Source: Gaertneriomyces semiglobifer (taxonomy: Eukaryota; Chytridiomycota; Chytridiomycetes; Spizellomycetales; Spizellomycetaceae). From it: DNA of 64,000 bases. The DNA lies in assembly GCA_025558075.1 (NCBI GenBank), contig JAHLKF010000033.1, positions 62,001 through 126,000 on the forward strand. Reading direction: 5' to 3'. Shown in pieces: positions 43,573 through 55,819 of this stretch. The notes below the pieces were generated by a model. That model did no database searches. It was not told where the DNA came from and saw only the letters and a program-made list of their open reading frames with translations. Position 1 is the first letter of the stretch; every line of letters begins with the position of its first letter. Position numbers and translations under genes: made by a program.

Positions 43573-45914
43573 TTAGCGAGCTGCCTTCGCAATGGTAAAC
43601 CTCTGGAAAAACCTCTTTTTGAGAATGGCATCGCGGAGGTCCTTAGCGAACTTCTTGTAATCCGTATCATTCTCCTCCATGAGTACTCCAGCACCACCGT
43701 TTCCATCTAGGTTCGCAGGAGCGATCGCTTGCTTCACGAAGTCTCGTGCTTCGCCCAAAGCGGCGATTGGTTTGCCGTGACGGTACGCATCACGTACCCA
43801 AGACCATGAGTCTTGCATGTCCCAGAAATCATGTTGTAAAAAGTCGACCGATTTTCGGCCCGGAACGAAAATAGCGTCGTACAATGTGGAGTCAGCAGTA
43901 GCAAATGTATGCTTCGCTTCAATACTTGTCCCATGTAGAGGTCCTTGCTTGGGCGCAATCACATCCACGATAGCGCTTTCTGCTTCAAGGACATCAATCA
44001 CACTCTTGATCTGTTTCGAATCCACATCGGTGGATGCTGAGAGGATGGCAATCTTCTTTCCTTTTATGCTTTTCAGAGGGAACTCATCCAAACTGATGCC
44101 TTTGGTTTTCTTGCCAGCATTTTCGTACTTCTTCTCAGGCTTGGTCACACCAATATTTTCAGCCACAATGAGCGCATAATCATGGTCGACGTGATTGATC
44201 ATATCAACCCAACGTTGGCGGATCTCTTTAGTCTTGACCTTTCCAACCTCAAATATAGTCGCTTCAATAAGTTGCTGACGCTCCCACGGCGCAAGAGAGT
44301 TATAGAATAGTTGCGACTGGCTGTAGAAGTCCTCAAAAGAAGGCGAGCGGGCACGGATTTTGTGACCATCAATCCTCTCACCATAGCTCACGAATACACC
44401 GTCCTTCATGTTTTGTGCCTTGTGCGGATTGGCAGACCCATATCGGCTGTGAGGGAAATGGGCAGCCGCACCCTTGTAGATAAGAGGCTGCATGAAACCG
44501 TCACGCTGATTGTTGTGTACCGCGTTCATCGGACGGTTGATCGGCAAGTATTCCCAGTTAGGCGATTGGAACCGGTTCAATTGAGTATCGAAGTAGGAGA
44601 AAAGACGTCCTTGTAGTAAAGGATCATTCGTGAAATCGATACCCGGCACAACGTGGGAGATACAGAAAGCCACCTGCTCAGTTTCCGAGAAGAAGTTGTC
44701 TGGGTTCTTGTTTAAAGTCATTTTACCCAACCAGGTAACAGAAACTTCGTCCTCAGGGATGATTTTGGTGGGATCCAACAAGTCGAAGTCAAACTTGTGT
44801 TCGTCCTCCTCCTTCACAATTTGAACACCCAATTCATACTCGGGGTAAGCACCGCTCTCAATCGCCTCGTACAGGTCCTGCCTCTGAAAGTCTGGATTCT
44901 TCCCAGCAAGTTTCTGCGCTTCATCCCAAACGAGGGAAGAGACACCATTGGTAGGCTTCCACTGAAACTTGACAAACACCGATTTCATATCTTTGGTAAC
45001 AAATCTGAATGTATGGACTCCGAACCCTATCGAATGATGATTCAGTCATGAACGGAATATAACTGCCGTCGCAAGGAATATGCAAACCTTGTATTTCCCG
45101 AAGGCTGCGGGGGATACCGCGTGGGCTCAATGTCCAAAGCACTGTGTGAAGACTTTCTGGTGTGAGCGTGACAAAGTCGTAGAAGTTGTCGTGCGCAGTG
45201 GCAGCTTGAGGAATCTCATTGTCCTGCTCCGGTTTGCCGGCCTAATGGATGAAAAAATTATTAGTAACATCCTAAGGTTTAGAAGTGCAACCAAATGCAA
45301 GAGCCATACATGAACAAGGTCAGGGAACTTGATCGCATCCTGGATGAAGAATACTGGGATATCATTGCCCACCAAGTCAAAACTGCATAGAGAAATTGTT
45401 GGTAACATACTCGAGAACCACTGAATCCTAAGAGTACTCACATGCCCTGATCGGTGTAGAATTTGGTAGCAAAACCGCGGATGTCGCGGACAGTATCCGC
45501 ACTGCCGCGACTTCCAAGAACAGTTGAAAAGCGCACGAATACTGGGGTCTTTTTGCCTTTGGCTGACAAAAAGCTTGCCGCCGTTATGTCGGAGAAGTCA
45601 CCGTAGCTTTCAAAGATTCCGTGCGCGCCATGACCACGAGCATGGACGGCCCTTTCCGGTATTCTTTCATGGTCGAATCTGGTAATCTTCTCACGGAAAT
45701 GAAAATCCTCCAACAAGCTTGGACCGCGTATGCCAGCTTTCAGTGTGTTGTCGGTGTCATTGATTTTGACACCAAAATCCGTTGTGTAATCTTCATTGTT
45801 GTCGTCTCGAATGAACTCTTTTAATTGCTCAGTCTTTGCGCTAGTGGCAATGACGAGACCACAAAGCGCAAGTAAAGCTAACGAAAATAGCGCTAGTCGT
45901 TGCGGGAGACTCAT
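43573..45914 (-). CDS. Secreted large-subunit catalase
   Basis: Clade-2 (HPII/CatA-like) haem catalase, decomposing hydrogen peroxide; exported. Exons 45914-45442, 45382-45310, 45241-45088 and 45026-43573; 717 aa. The N-terminus is a clear signal peptide ([20 protein letters not shown]). Active-site His lies in [12 protein letters not shown]; the distal region [19 protein letters not shown] carries the Asn; the haem Tyr is in [13 protein letters not shown]. After the catalase core the protein continues with a flavodoxin/GATase-like domain of large catalases ([54 protein letters not shown]). Probably secreted or wall-associated, acting against oxidative burst. Confidence 0.93.
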
Positions 45915-45975
45915 GTTGTTGTTGTTGCTGCGTTGAATCGCTCAAGTTGGCTTGGACAGGAAAGGGCAGTCCCGC

Positions 45976-46075
45976 CTTTATATTCGCCAGCCGTAGTCCT
46001 CGGGTTTGTCATCATCGTTTACGACGTGTGCTCTCACTCAGATCGAATCGTGACGGTTAGTGACGGTTAGTGACG
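45976..46075 (-). promoter_or_regulatory. Catalase promoter with repeated TGACGGTTAG
   Basis: TATAAAG on the minus strand at 45982-45976 lies about 65 bases before the catalase ATG. Just upstream, TGACGGTTAG occurs twice in tandem (46051-46070) followed by a third TGACG (46071-46075), read on the plus strand. A further 13-bp tandem pair (CGACGATGCACTT) sits at 46206-46231. The TGACG copies look like stress-type bZIP half-sites; this is inference. Confidence 0.45.
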
Positions 46076-46354
46076 TTGTTACTGTCTTTGGGGGCATTAC
46101 TTGCGAGCGTGTAAGAGGGCAGGACCTTAAATTGATGACATAATCCACGCATAAGGTCAACTCACTGCGCGTGGAAGACCATGGCTTGAAATTTGTGATG
46201 ACAATCGACGATGCACTTCGACGATGCACTTCGGCTTCTATTGACGACCTATATATTCTGGCTTACAAAGTTATGGGACGACTACACGACTACATGCTTT
46301 AGCTAGCTAGCTATGGGGGCTGTGGCGTGCTGTACTAGGTCCCATTCTACGTTC

Positions 46355-47003
46355 TTATTCCGTCAGTTGCCTTTGCTTGTCCAGTTTACGTTCTGCGCTT
46401 TTCTCTGCAATACTCACCTCTACTCCGTTTTTTTTTGCCTTTATCTTGTAGGACCCAAAGATCTCCTTCATTGTTGTCGTGCACCAGAGCGAGACGGCCC
46501 GCTTTCGACGAGACTTGACGTTTTGACGCCCAACATCGTTTCCTTCCTTCTCACCTCTTCTTGATTCCTCTTCTTCTCCAATTTCTCCTTCGTGCCGACT
46601 GATGGATTCGTTGAGGTTGGTGCGTACGCTCTCGAGTTTCTGGATGGCATCGACTTCCTCAATAGACGCACAGGAGTCGTAGTACACGTCCTAATGGTGG
46701 ATTTGGACCCTCCACTTCGGTTCTTTTTTCGAACCAGTTAACTCTTTTGATAGACGGGTGAACATTTACCCCATGCGTCACCATCTACGGCATCTGCGAC
46801 GGCGTTCCTCTGTTTCCGGCTCCTCCTCGATTGCCTTCTAACCTCCAGCGTCCAAATTCTCGATCGCACCTTCTGACTCGTCAGCCAAAGGCATCCAACT
46901 CATCGCCAATTTCCTGTATTTCTTTTTCACACGCCATGATCTTTGCCGTTACTTCCACTGCAACGTCGTCCCGCAATCTGTCCATAGATGAAGAGGCAGG
47001 CAT
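46355..47003 (-). other. Possible small coiled-coil gene, exon structure unresolved
   Basis: Two coding-like segments on the minus strand. The first begins with ATG at 47003 (MPASSSMDRLRDDVAVEV, then MACEKEIQEIGDELDAF). The second, around 46690-46560, reads YYDSCASIEEVDAIQKLESV then NLNESISRHEGEI. Both are amphipathic and helical, as in small BLOC-1 or kinetochore subunits. I could not find splice sites that join them in one frame, because the first ends in TGA and the region between has stops. It may be a decayed gene or one with unusual splicing. No family recognised. Confidence 0.3.
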
Positions 47004-47471
47004 GATTCAGTTTTAAAAGCTAATAAATTTGTTGCGGCAGAATGGGCTTCATGTTCACTCACCGTAATCCTTGGGTTCGTCATCATCGATCGTTAGGGGT
47101 TCTACTTGCGGACGTGTAATAAGTTAGCGTGTCGAAACGTCATGGCATAGCAACATCCGCTCACTGATCACCTATCGCCGATTTGGGCCGACGCTCTGAC
47201 AAAGCAAGTCGACAGCGCAGCATGCATCCAAGCCTCAGTCCTTATTGACGCCTTTGCAAGTTCAGGGCAAGTCAATTACGATGGGAATAGCAAAGCAGGT
47301 TGTGCAAAGGGAAGTTGTGTACAGTTGAAGTCTCTTCAAAACTTCATATATTTAGAGAGGGTAAAAAGTTTTATACACGAAGTGGTAGACACAAGTATGT
47401 TTGGTGTTGATCAACACCGCTCAAATGCCGAGCCAAGAATTTTCGTAACAAGAGACAAGTCGGTATAGCGC

Positions 47472-48824
<1,353 letters not shown>

Positions 48825-50311
48825 GCAATCATTGTGAATATGTTGTGAGCTTTTGCTCTGTGTCTTTTGACACAGTCTTCATGCCTTGTGTATAAATTCA
48901 ATAACTCGTACATAAAATATTACGTTGTGGTCATATCATTTGCGTCCCCAATTACTATTGTCTACCCTGCTTTCTCTGGCAATGCGAGCGCCTCCTCCTC
49001 AGTAGGTGACGTCTTGAGCAATTAGGGTTGCCTGTCAATTTCAATGAGGTCCGAGCTGTCCGGACCCCACTCAAAGGCGCTTGCGCGGTGCACAAAGGGT
49101 GACCGTCACCCTGCGCCGAGAGTGCGACCGAGAGGCTCCAATTTATGGCTGACCCTACGACTAGTACAAAGTAGAGACCATTTATAACAGGCGCTGGCAT
49201 AATGGAGACTGTATATGTAGAAGATATGGATCTATGAATATACACGCACGCGGTTCTGCACCGAGAGTTTTCCATCAGTTATTACTGAGCAGGTTACTGG
49301 CAGAAACTGGGCAGTTTACGGTTACTATACTTGCCAGTACCGAAAGAGACGTCATGATATCACAAGCTGACGGCGACGTTCAGTAATGTCATGTCCCTAC
49401 ACAAAGAAACAGAAAAAAGCGAATGATTAATGAATCTATTCCACGGGCATAAAAGAGTCAATTTCACGCAAACGTAGTGTGCTATCGTATTCTTCACGGA
49501 TCCAGTACTCCCCTCCTTCCAGGCAAGCAAAGGACTGCGCCTCTCAATATTGCCCTCCTCAAAATGAGGATGAGAACCCTTGACGGTACAGTCAGGAATT
49601 CTGGTTTGTCTGGCAGTGACAAACCACGGGGGGTTCTCGGTGTCCGCAGCCGTCAATGGAGCACACATGCACCTCCACGCCAAAGGAGGAGCTTATAACA
49701 CCAAAAGGGTACGTCTGGTACTTGCCTGAACACGTAGCGATTGTCGACGATGTGATCGTTGCTTGTTGCGTGGAGCGCCTGCGCCTTGCCGACTCGTGAA
49801 CTTGCTCTGCTGGAACAGATGTCGTTGGGGCAAGCAAGTTGAGATTCCCACAGCGCTGGGGGTAAGTCAACGGGATTGTTTTATTGATCACACAAGGGCG
49901 ACGCGCTCGTAAAATAGATGGCACATATAGACCCGGACAGTTTTTGCCTCAGCTTCCATCCGAATGCATGAGAAAATTTAGTCGAAATTCTATCAAGAGG
50001 ATGTCGAGTAAGAGGAACTTCGAAAACGATGCCATGAAATGACGGAGGAAGAGTATGCAAAGAAAGCGCAACGATGCCAGAAGGTTCTTCGTCAAGCTTT
50101 GCGAGCCAATGCCATGATGGTGAGGGTATGCGCGGATTTGCAGGTGATGGAGTGGGGGTAGGTGTAGGTGCGAGTGATGGAATGGGTGCTGATGTGGGTG
50201 CGGGTGGTGATAGAATGGGTGTGAGTGGAGTTGCGCAGTAATTCTTAGTAATTGCCGACCTGAAAACCTTCTTGTCAAAAATGAGTGACTGGTTAAAGCC
50301 CCGGGAAGACC
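48825..50311. other. Gene-poor interval after H4
   Basis: About 1.5 kb. The first 100 bases are probably H4 3' UTR. Minus-strand frames at 49360-49924 are open but have no recognised motif. Near 50010-50110 a plus-strand stretch encodes a charged helix (ELRKRCHEMTEEEYAKKAQR) ending at a GTGAGG donor; it may be an upstream exon of the zinc-finger fragment. A Gly/Val-rich minisatellite-like run (GGTG/GATGG units) lies at about 50118-50240. None of this is secure. Confidence 0.35.
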
Positions 50312-50684
50312 TACCATTGCGAAAAGTGTCCCCATTTCTTCACCAACAACAGGTCGCTGTGGAAGCATGCAAAGACGGCACATTGGGAAGGTGACGAGTA
50401 CCCATGTAGTGAATGTGGGTGTCACAGTCCATAACTATATCCGAACATTAGACTACGTAGTTATGGACTGTGACAGTGGGAAAGGCTTCCCAATCAAGGC
50501 TGCCTGCGCCACCCACCGTGGGGAGGTGCATTCTGATCAGGCAGTTGAGTGTGAAGTATGTCACAAGAAGTACAAGACAAAGACGAATCTTCACAGCTAC
50601 ATGACCAACACGCACGGTCCAGTTCTGAATCTGGAATGTCAGTACTGCCATAAGCGGTATATAGTGGTCGAAAATTACTCCTGA
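50312..50684 (+). pseudogene. Decayed C2H2 zinc-finger gene fragment, split by an insertion
   Basis: Finger 1 is intact: CEKCPHFFTNNRSLWKH then AKTAH (C-x2-C-x12-H-x4-H). Finger 2 starts CSECG and is then interrupted at 50420-50475; the frame runs into TAA. If the 56-bp insert and one GTGGG copy are ignored, the sequence reads on as KGFPIKAACATHRGEVH, completing a normal finger. Finger 3 (CEVCHKKYKTKTNLHS) has Tyr where the first His belongs, and a fourth (CQYCHKRYIVV) ends at TGA. No start codon is linked in frame. Either a pseudogene or a gene in which the insert is spliced as an intron. Confidence 0.6.
50420..50475. mobile_element. 56-bp palindromic insertion with 5-bp target duplication
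   Basis: Perfect 18-bp terminal inverted repeats (left arm TGTCACAGTCCATAACTA) around a 20-base centre. It is flanked on both sides by GTGGG (50415-50419 and 50476-50480). Its removal with one GTGGG restores a C2H2 finger reading frame, independent evidence that it is an insertion. Smallest-class MITE, or an introner-like element: the last TSD base and left end create GTGTCA, and the right end creates GACAG, so a 58-nt GT-AG intron could be spliced leaving one extra codon. Confidence 0.75.
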
Positions 50685-51062
50685 ACGCCCGGCCCGCTAG
50701 GTCGCTAGGTCCTTTGAAACTGGGCAACAGGCGAAATATGGATGGAGCAAATTGTGGTTAGAATACCTGGACGCTCCTCCATACCGCTGGCTTGATTATT
50801 CTTTACATCTAAGTTCCGCAAGACCAGCTGCGCGGTTAAACTTTCGCCGCGTAGGTTTACGGATTTGGCAAAGTCCGCGGAGGATTGAGACGCGTTGTTG
50901 CTCTTCAACAATTCCAAAACTCCGCAGAGTTAAAACAGAAAGTACTCATCATTTACCAAAGGGTACACAAAATATCTTACAGTTCACAAATCCTAGTTTT
51001 ACATCAGTCCTTGCAGGCTATCAGGCTATCGGTGCTTCATTCGTTCAAGAGCCCCAAAGTGC

Positions 51063-51694
51063 CTACGGAGCTGCAGCAGTGGTCGTAACCGCGCCGTCTT
51101 GAACAGTTTCTGACGTGCTTTCCAACGGAACCTCCCAGAAGTCATATGCAGGACTGTCCTCTGGCAACTGAATTGGGGATACACACAGTGTGCTGTTCCG
51201 GACAAAGCCAAGAATCCTCATAAACTGCGCGCAAGGATGTAAGTCAATGGCACTTTGAGTGATGCGACGAAAAGCATGCTCACCTCTTCACCATCAGGAC
51301 ACTGCTTTTCGCAGTACCCAAGCTCATTCTCTTGCGAAGCTTCTTTCCATCCACTGACGTAGTAGCTAGGCCTGTATGTACAGACTGCCGCGATGACGGT
51401 GCCAAGAGCCGTTTCTGCGCCGATCATATACTTGTTGGTGCAGTCAATCAGACAATCCGACATCGCACTTGCGAGTGGCAGGGTTGGTTTTTCTGGCGTA
51501 TCGCAATGCCTGCAATGTTTCCCGTTGCCCTTTCCTTTGCCCTTGCCCTTTCCTCTGCTTTTGTCTCTGCCTTTCTCAAGCCATATCTCCTTCCAGTCGT
51601 CACCTTCACTCCTCTCTTCCGCTGGTGTAGGCAAAGCTAAAGCCACAGTCACCAGGACAGCAACCAGTAAAAGGAGGAGATGCAGCTTGATCAT
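51063..51694 (-). CDS. Small secreted protein, unknown function
   Basis: Exons 51694-51284 and 51224-51063; 190 aa. Begins with a strong signal peptide (MIKLHLLLLLVAVLVTVALA). Mature part: an acidic segment, a basic Lys/Gly linker (GKGKGKGKGNGKHCRHC), then a Cys-bearing domain (CLIDCTNKYMIG, VCTYRPSYYVSGW, YCEKQCPDGEE), continuing over the intron to FMRILGFVRNSTLCVSP and a Thr/Ala tail. About eight cysteines in the mature chain suggest disulphides. The ORF without splicing would end 20 codons into the intron. No known family recognised; effector-like in size and make-up but without further support. Confidence 0.65.
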
Positions 51695-53796
51695 TCCGTG
51701 GGATATGTACAGAAAAATTGTTAACGTTTACCGATGGCGACGTTGCGCTTCAATCAAGCCTTTAAATTTCTCGCTCGCAGTCATGCAATCATGTGCTGGG
51801 GGAGGCTCTTTCGGCTTCGGTCTTACAAGATGAATGCCAGAGTGCGTCATGCTGCACTTGCTGCTTCGCTGCTGAATGGGTCTCTGGGCCCGTAAATCTC
51901 TCGCGTTTCGCTTACGTTGGCTCCGACACGCGCTCTCAAGCTAATGCCGACATATATATGAATGTTGAGCTCAAAAGTCTACATGTTACATAAACCGACT
52001 GGAAATCATATCGCACGTAGTGCCGTCGTAAAGAGAACTAGAAAGGGATACCTCAGCCGGCAAGAGCGTTTTCTCACTGTGTGTTCACCAGCTGCCCCAG
52101 TGTTTGTGAGAAACATTCGTTATTCTACGTTTCAAGTGCATTAGCGTATCTCACACCGCTGCTTCACGACCCTGCCGCCTCAACTGCTCACATATATTGC
52201 GCTGTACTGTGAATGTTCCCAGAACGGTCACCCACGGGTTGCCGTCGTTATATGGGATCTGTATGGATGTGCCGAACAGGTTCAGCGATTTTCAGAGCCA
52301 GCCGGTTAGCAAGGAAAACGTAGCGATCTCCGGCGTATGTAGACTTGAGCGTGATTTCATATTTCCGCAAGACATCCGGAAGCCACAACTGGTTCCAACG
52401 TTCAACTATCCAAAGCCTAATGTCGGGTATTTGCTCAATGACCCACTTAACAGTAGAGTGCCCTAGAGCTGCCCGCAGTGATGGCACAAACGTTGTCGTA
52501 GAACGGAAGATTTCCAAGACCATTCCGTAGATCGACGACAGACTATAAAGGACAACCAGTGTTAAGCTTTCGAATGGGCTAGGCTATTCGCGAACTGCGT
52601 TCGTGACGGCCTATATACCGTCAAGTATGCGAAACCGTCGATATTAGAGGGCCATTGGAAGTGCTCAGCTGAAAGCAGTCAGTATCGCATTTTGATTGTA
52701 CAGATATACCAACATCCGCGCCTTCCTTCGTCCAGACACCTGTGACCGTTTTGAGGGAGCAAACATCAATCATGTCAACGTGCGATGGTTGTTGTCACGA
52801 CGGGTCTCGTTCGCTACAAAGTCCTGCCTTGCGACGTACTCGGCAACATCCCTTTCGTCCTTCTGCCAACATAGGTTCAGTGATTCCAAGAATCCTTGAC
52901 ATGCCTTGGTGTATAGCCTACGACGGCTTCAAACGGTATGAGACGTCGTCATCAATTCGGCGCGGGCACCTCAGCGTCCAAAGCAACAATGTCCATACAG
53001 CCATGAATAAACTCTAAATAGCGGCACTTCGTATGACCCAAAGCGCCCCAGAGATTGCCTGTGGTATCTCCGCGAGCTCATGTTTGCAGATGATTGTTGA
53101 AGCCTTTATTTGCGCCGTCGGGATTGAATAGTTCGCGCAAACGCATTGTTTCGATAACCACCCATGAATCAAATGTTCAGGGCCACGTTAGTAACACAAA
53201 TGAAAACATCATTACCTGATGATGCGTGAAGTCCAAGGGCACTTTTACGTGAGAAAATCCACATGTTTCATGGCAGTAGCACTTCCGAAGCTGCCATGCG
53301 CTTGGGTCCAAAATTCGATGCATGCTTCTCGCCGATTTGATCCAGTAGATTCTGGGCCTTGGCATGTTGTGAACATGATGCCTCGCAACGGCTTTGCATC
53401 TGGATCCATCCGCGGAGACGTCGGGCTAGCAAGCTTCACGATTGCAGCGGCCGGCATGATAGGCTGTGTAATAACCTATGCTTAAGTACGGCCTTTCGAC
53501 GTTTTTGCTTCATGTATTCTTTCCGTGGCGAATCAGTTTGAAAGGGTTCTTATAGTTGTGTTTCGGGGCAAGTACGTAAGTGAGATAGCACTTGAAAAGC
53601 TTGATTGCCTTCCGATCTCTAAGCCTTCTATCCTCGCGGCGGTCAACGTACGGATGTTTTTAGGTGGGCTTAACTTGATGTGCATCAAAACACGCCGAGT
53701 GGGAAACTGCACCACAACCTACGCGTTTCTGGTGAGAAATTTGGACATGACCGCGAAAACCAGACTGGGCAAGCGATGTGTTGCTGCAACGATATA
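51695..53796. other. 2.1-kb interval without a confident gene
   Basis: Several partly coding-like minus-strand pieces occur, for example 52523-52248 (KYEITLKSTYAGDRYVFLAN) and 53457-53245, plus a short piece near 53075-52960 (NLWGALGHTKCRYLEFIHG). I could not join them into one frame or recognise a family. Either a multi-exon gene I failed to resolve or decaying sequence. Confidence 0.3.
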
Positions 53797-54669
53797 TTAC
53801 TGAATAGGATGACTGGTAAAAACCATAATAACAGGATAGTGATCCGAAAGCTTGTCAGTATCAGCGGTTCGTGTTACCCGACAAGATCGAGTCCTCCTGG
53901 CTACGTTTTGATTCCCAAGCACATAGTCGAGCCGCATCCGCACCGCATGCATCTTATCTACCTGCCATTCCGTCGGGACACTGTAGTCCAGCTCAAGTGG
54001 TGAGCCAGTTTGAGCCTTTCCATCTACGATGCGATGGAGATCCACCCAGCCACCTCGCGTTTCTAGAAAGTCAAGAACGCCGTAAGCAACACTTCCATCT
54101 TCGTCCAGAAACTTCTTCGTCAGCTTCGTGTTCTCTCTAAACACATTCGCTACTTTCTGCTGCTCATAGAATGCCCGGTCATCAGGGGAGAGTGAGTTTA
54201 AATCTCCGAGTAAAATCCAGAGCCCATCTGGCTGTTCGGAAACTTTCTCACAGATACGCACTGCCTCTTGCACACGGGCTTGTGCGCTAGTTGGATTCAT
54301 ATGAGTCAATACAATATTGAGGTCTTCGTCCCCGATTGCCACCCGTACAATGAGAGCTCCATGCCAAAATCCTTCGTGCATCTTTTCGACGATCTGCAAG
54401 CTGTACTTTGACGTAACACCAATGCGATAGTCACGATTTGTGTCTTCCATAACGAAGCTATGCGTATGGCCCCATGTTGCTGCCCTCTTTGAAAGTATAG
54501 TGGAATCCCAGTGGTTTAACTCGTTCAAAGTAACAATATCTGGTGCCTGGCTTTGTAGCCATTGGCAAATGGCATCTAGCCTCCCTGTATTCGTAGGATG
54601 AACGTCTGGTTCCTCAGAATCCAGTCCACCCTCGTAGATGTTGAAGTTTATAAGCTTGACCTCTTGCAT
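53797..54669 (-). CDS. Endonuclease/exonuclease/phosphatase (EEP) family protein
   Basis: Single exon, 290 aa, Mg-dependent EEP fold (DNase I/sphingomyelinase/inositol phosphatase superfamily). Motifs in order: LINFNIYEGG, the metal-binding Glu in IVTLNELNHWD, HGALIVRV, LTHMNPTS, WILLGDLNSLSPDDRAFYE, MRLDYVLGN, and the catalytic DKLSDHYPVIMVF. The substrate cannot be fixed; the compact size and lack of signal peptide suggest a soluble cytosolic enzyme. Well separated from its neighbours by long intergenic DNA. Confidence 0.85.
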   Translation of the reverse strand: MQEVKLINFNIYEGGLDSEEPDVHPTNTGRLDAICQWLQSQAPDIVTLNELNHWDSTILSKRAATWGHTHSFVMEDTNRDYRIGVTSKYSLQIVEKMHEGFWHGALIVRVAIGDEDLNIVLTHMNPTSAQARVQEAVRICEKVSEQPDGLWILLGDLNSLSPDDRAFYEQQKVANVFRENTKLTKKFLDEDGSVAYGVLDFLETRGGWVDLHRIVDGKAQTGSPLELDYSVPTEWQVDKMHAVRMRLDYVLGNQNVARRTRSCRVTRTADTDKLSDHYPVIMVFTSHPIQ

Positions 54670-55114
54670 CGCCGGCCTCTACTCTCTGTGCGTGCATTCC
54701 AAGTAGCGTCGCGTTTGGAGAGGGAAAATCCCCCCGTGTACGTGACATAATCGTGTGACGTGTGGTGAGTCACGCTACTCCGCGCGTTCAAACTTTTACT
54801 GGACGTTTAGCACACGACGGTCCGTCTGACACAAACTCTCTACTTTGCTGTTGCTGGAAACTGTGACGACCAGGGTCTACGACTAACCTGGACTGCAACC
54901 CACTACGCCGTCAATAATAGAAAGTTTACACCGGCATCTACTTTCGGAGATTTTTTTTTTTACCTCTGACGACGTCCTAACGCGTCTTGTCTGTCAATAG
55001 CTGCGGACCCGCCATTTCGCATAATTCAGCATCAAACTCAGCTAGCTTTTAGGTTACCGAACAGGGGCACTGCCTGCAACGCAGTAGGAACGACCAGCGA
55101 GACAAGGATTCAAA
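54670..55114. promoter_or_regulatory. Divergent promoter, EEP / C2-like genes
   Basis: 445 bases between divergent ATGs. Contains an AP-1-like TGAGTCA (54766-54772), several TGACG/CGTCA cores around 54736-54760, and a T10 run near 54951. No coding feature. Confidence 0.4.
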
Positions 55115-55819
55115 ATGCCCGACGCCGTCGGCACGCTCGAAATAACGCTGTTGTATACGACACCGTCTCGAGACGTGTCACTCAAGTCCAAAGAGCTATA
55201 TGGCCGCATATCGTTGGACGGCGATGATTGGAGACGAACGCTTGCGCGGCCCACCAACTCCCCCACCGATACGAATTCTTCACTCTCCGGCCGTCAAATG
55301 TCTTCCTCTTCGATAAAGAAGGCCGGGAAATCCACTTCGCCTAGACGAAAATCCTCATCACCCCGGCGAGTCATTTCTCTCAACTCATCTCCAGTGGTTT
55401 TACCACTCTCTGATCAGCATCATATTTTGCTTGAGCTTTGGTCTTTGCGGCGAGATGTGGACAAAGAGGAGGTCGCTGGAAAAGGGAAGATCAATATCCG
55501 GGAATTGGGAATCGTTGAAGAAGCGGAGCTACCCGAGAACGACAATCAAGCGGAGGTAGAGGTGGATGTTGAGCTGCACCATCATTTGCACCTATTATGG
55601 GGAACAGCGCGAGTCCTCATCCGATTCGTAAAGACGACGCCGGGACCTCCAAATTTGGCAACTCCTCATGGTGCAAGCAGCCCTATGGAAACCGCCACCG
55701 ATAAAGGAGGGAAACTGATTGGTATATTAAAAGACTTTAAGGACAAGGTTCGACGGAGTTCAAAAACGGAACGCGAGAAGGGCGAACGGGATAGGTCAAG
55801 CGGAGAACTGCCAGTGTAG
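55115..55819 (+). CDS. C2-domain-like protein
   Basis: Single exon, 234 aa. The start at 55115 follows CAAA. The N-terminus GTLEITLLYTTPSRDVSLKS and KELYGRISLDGDDWRRT, with DQHHILLELWSLRRDVDKE, GKGKINIREL and a closing strand GTARVLIRFV, follow the beta-sandwich order of a C2 domain. A Ser/Arg/Lys-rich insertion (about residues 50-90) interrupts it. Ca-binding aspartates are not obvious, so membrane or protein binding may be Ca-independent. The tail is basic (KDKVRRSSKTEREKGERD). No closer family recognised. Confidence 0.55.
   Translation: MPDAVGTLEITLLYTTPSRDVSLKSKELYGRISLDGDDWRRTLARPTNSPTDTNSSLSGRQMSSSSIKKAGKSTSPRRKSSSPRRVISLNSSPVVLPLSDQHHILLELWSLRRDVDKEEVAGKGKINIRELGIVEEAELPENDNQAEVEVDVELHHHLHLLWGTARVLIRFVKTTPGPPNLATPHGASSPMETATDKGGKLIGILKDFKDKVRRSSKTEREKGERDRSSGELPV

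Noticed and set aside
49949..50425. 158-codon minus-strand ORF overlapping the zinc-finger fragment
   Set aside because: Leu/His/Pro-rich translation of the complementary minisatellite; no motif, and the opposite strand encodes a recognisable zinc finger.
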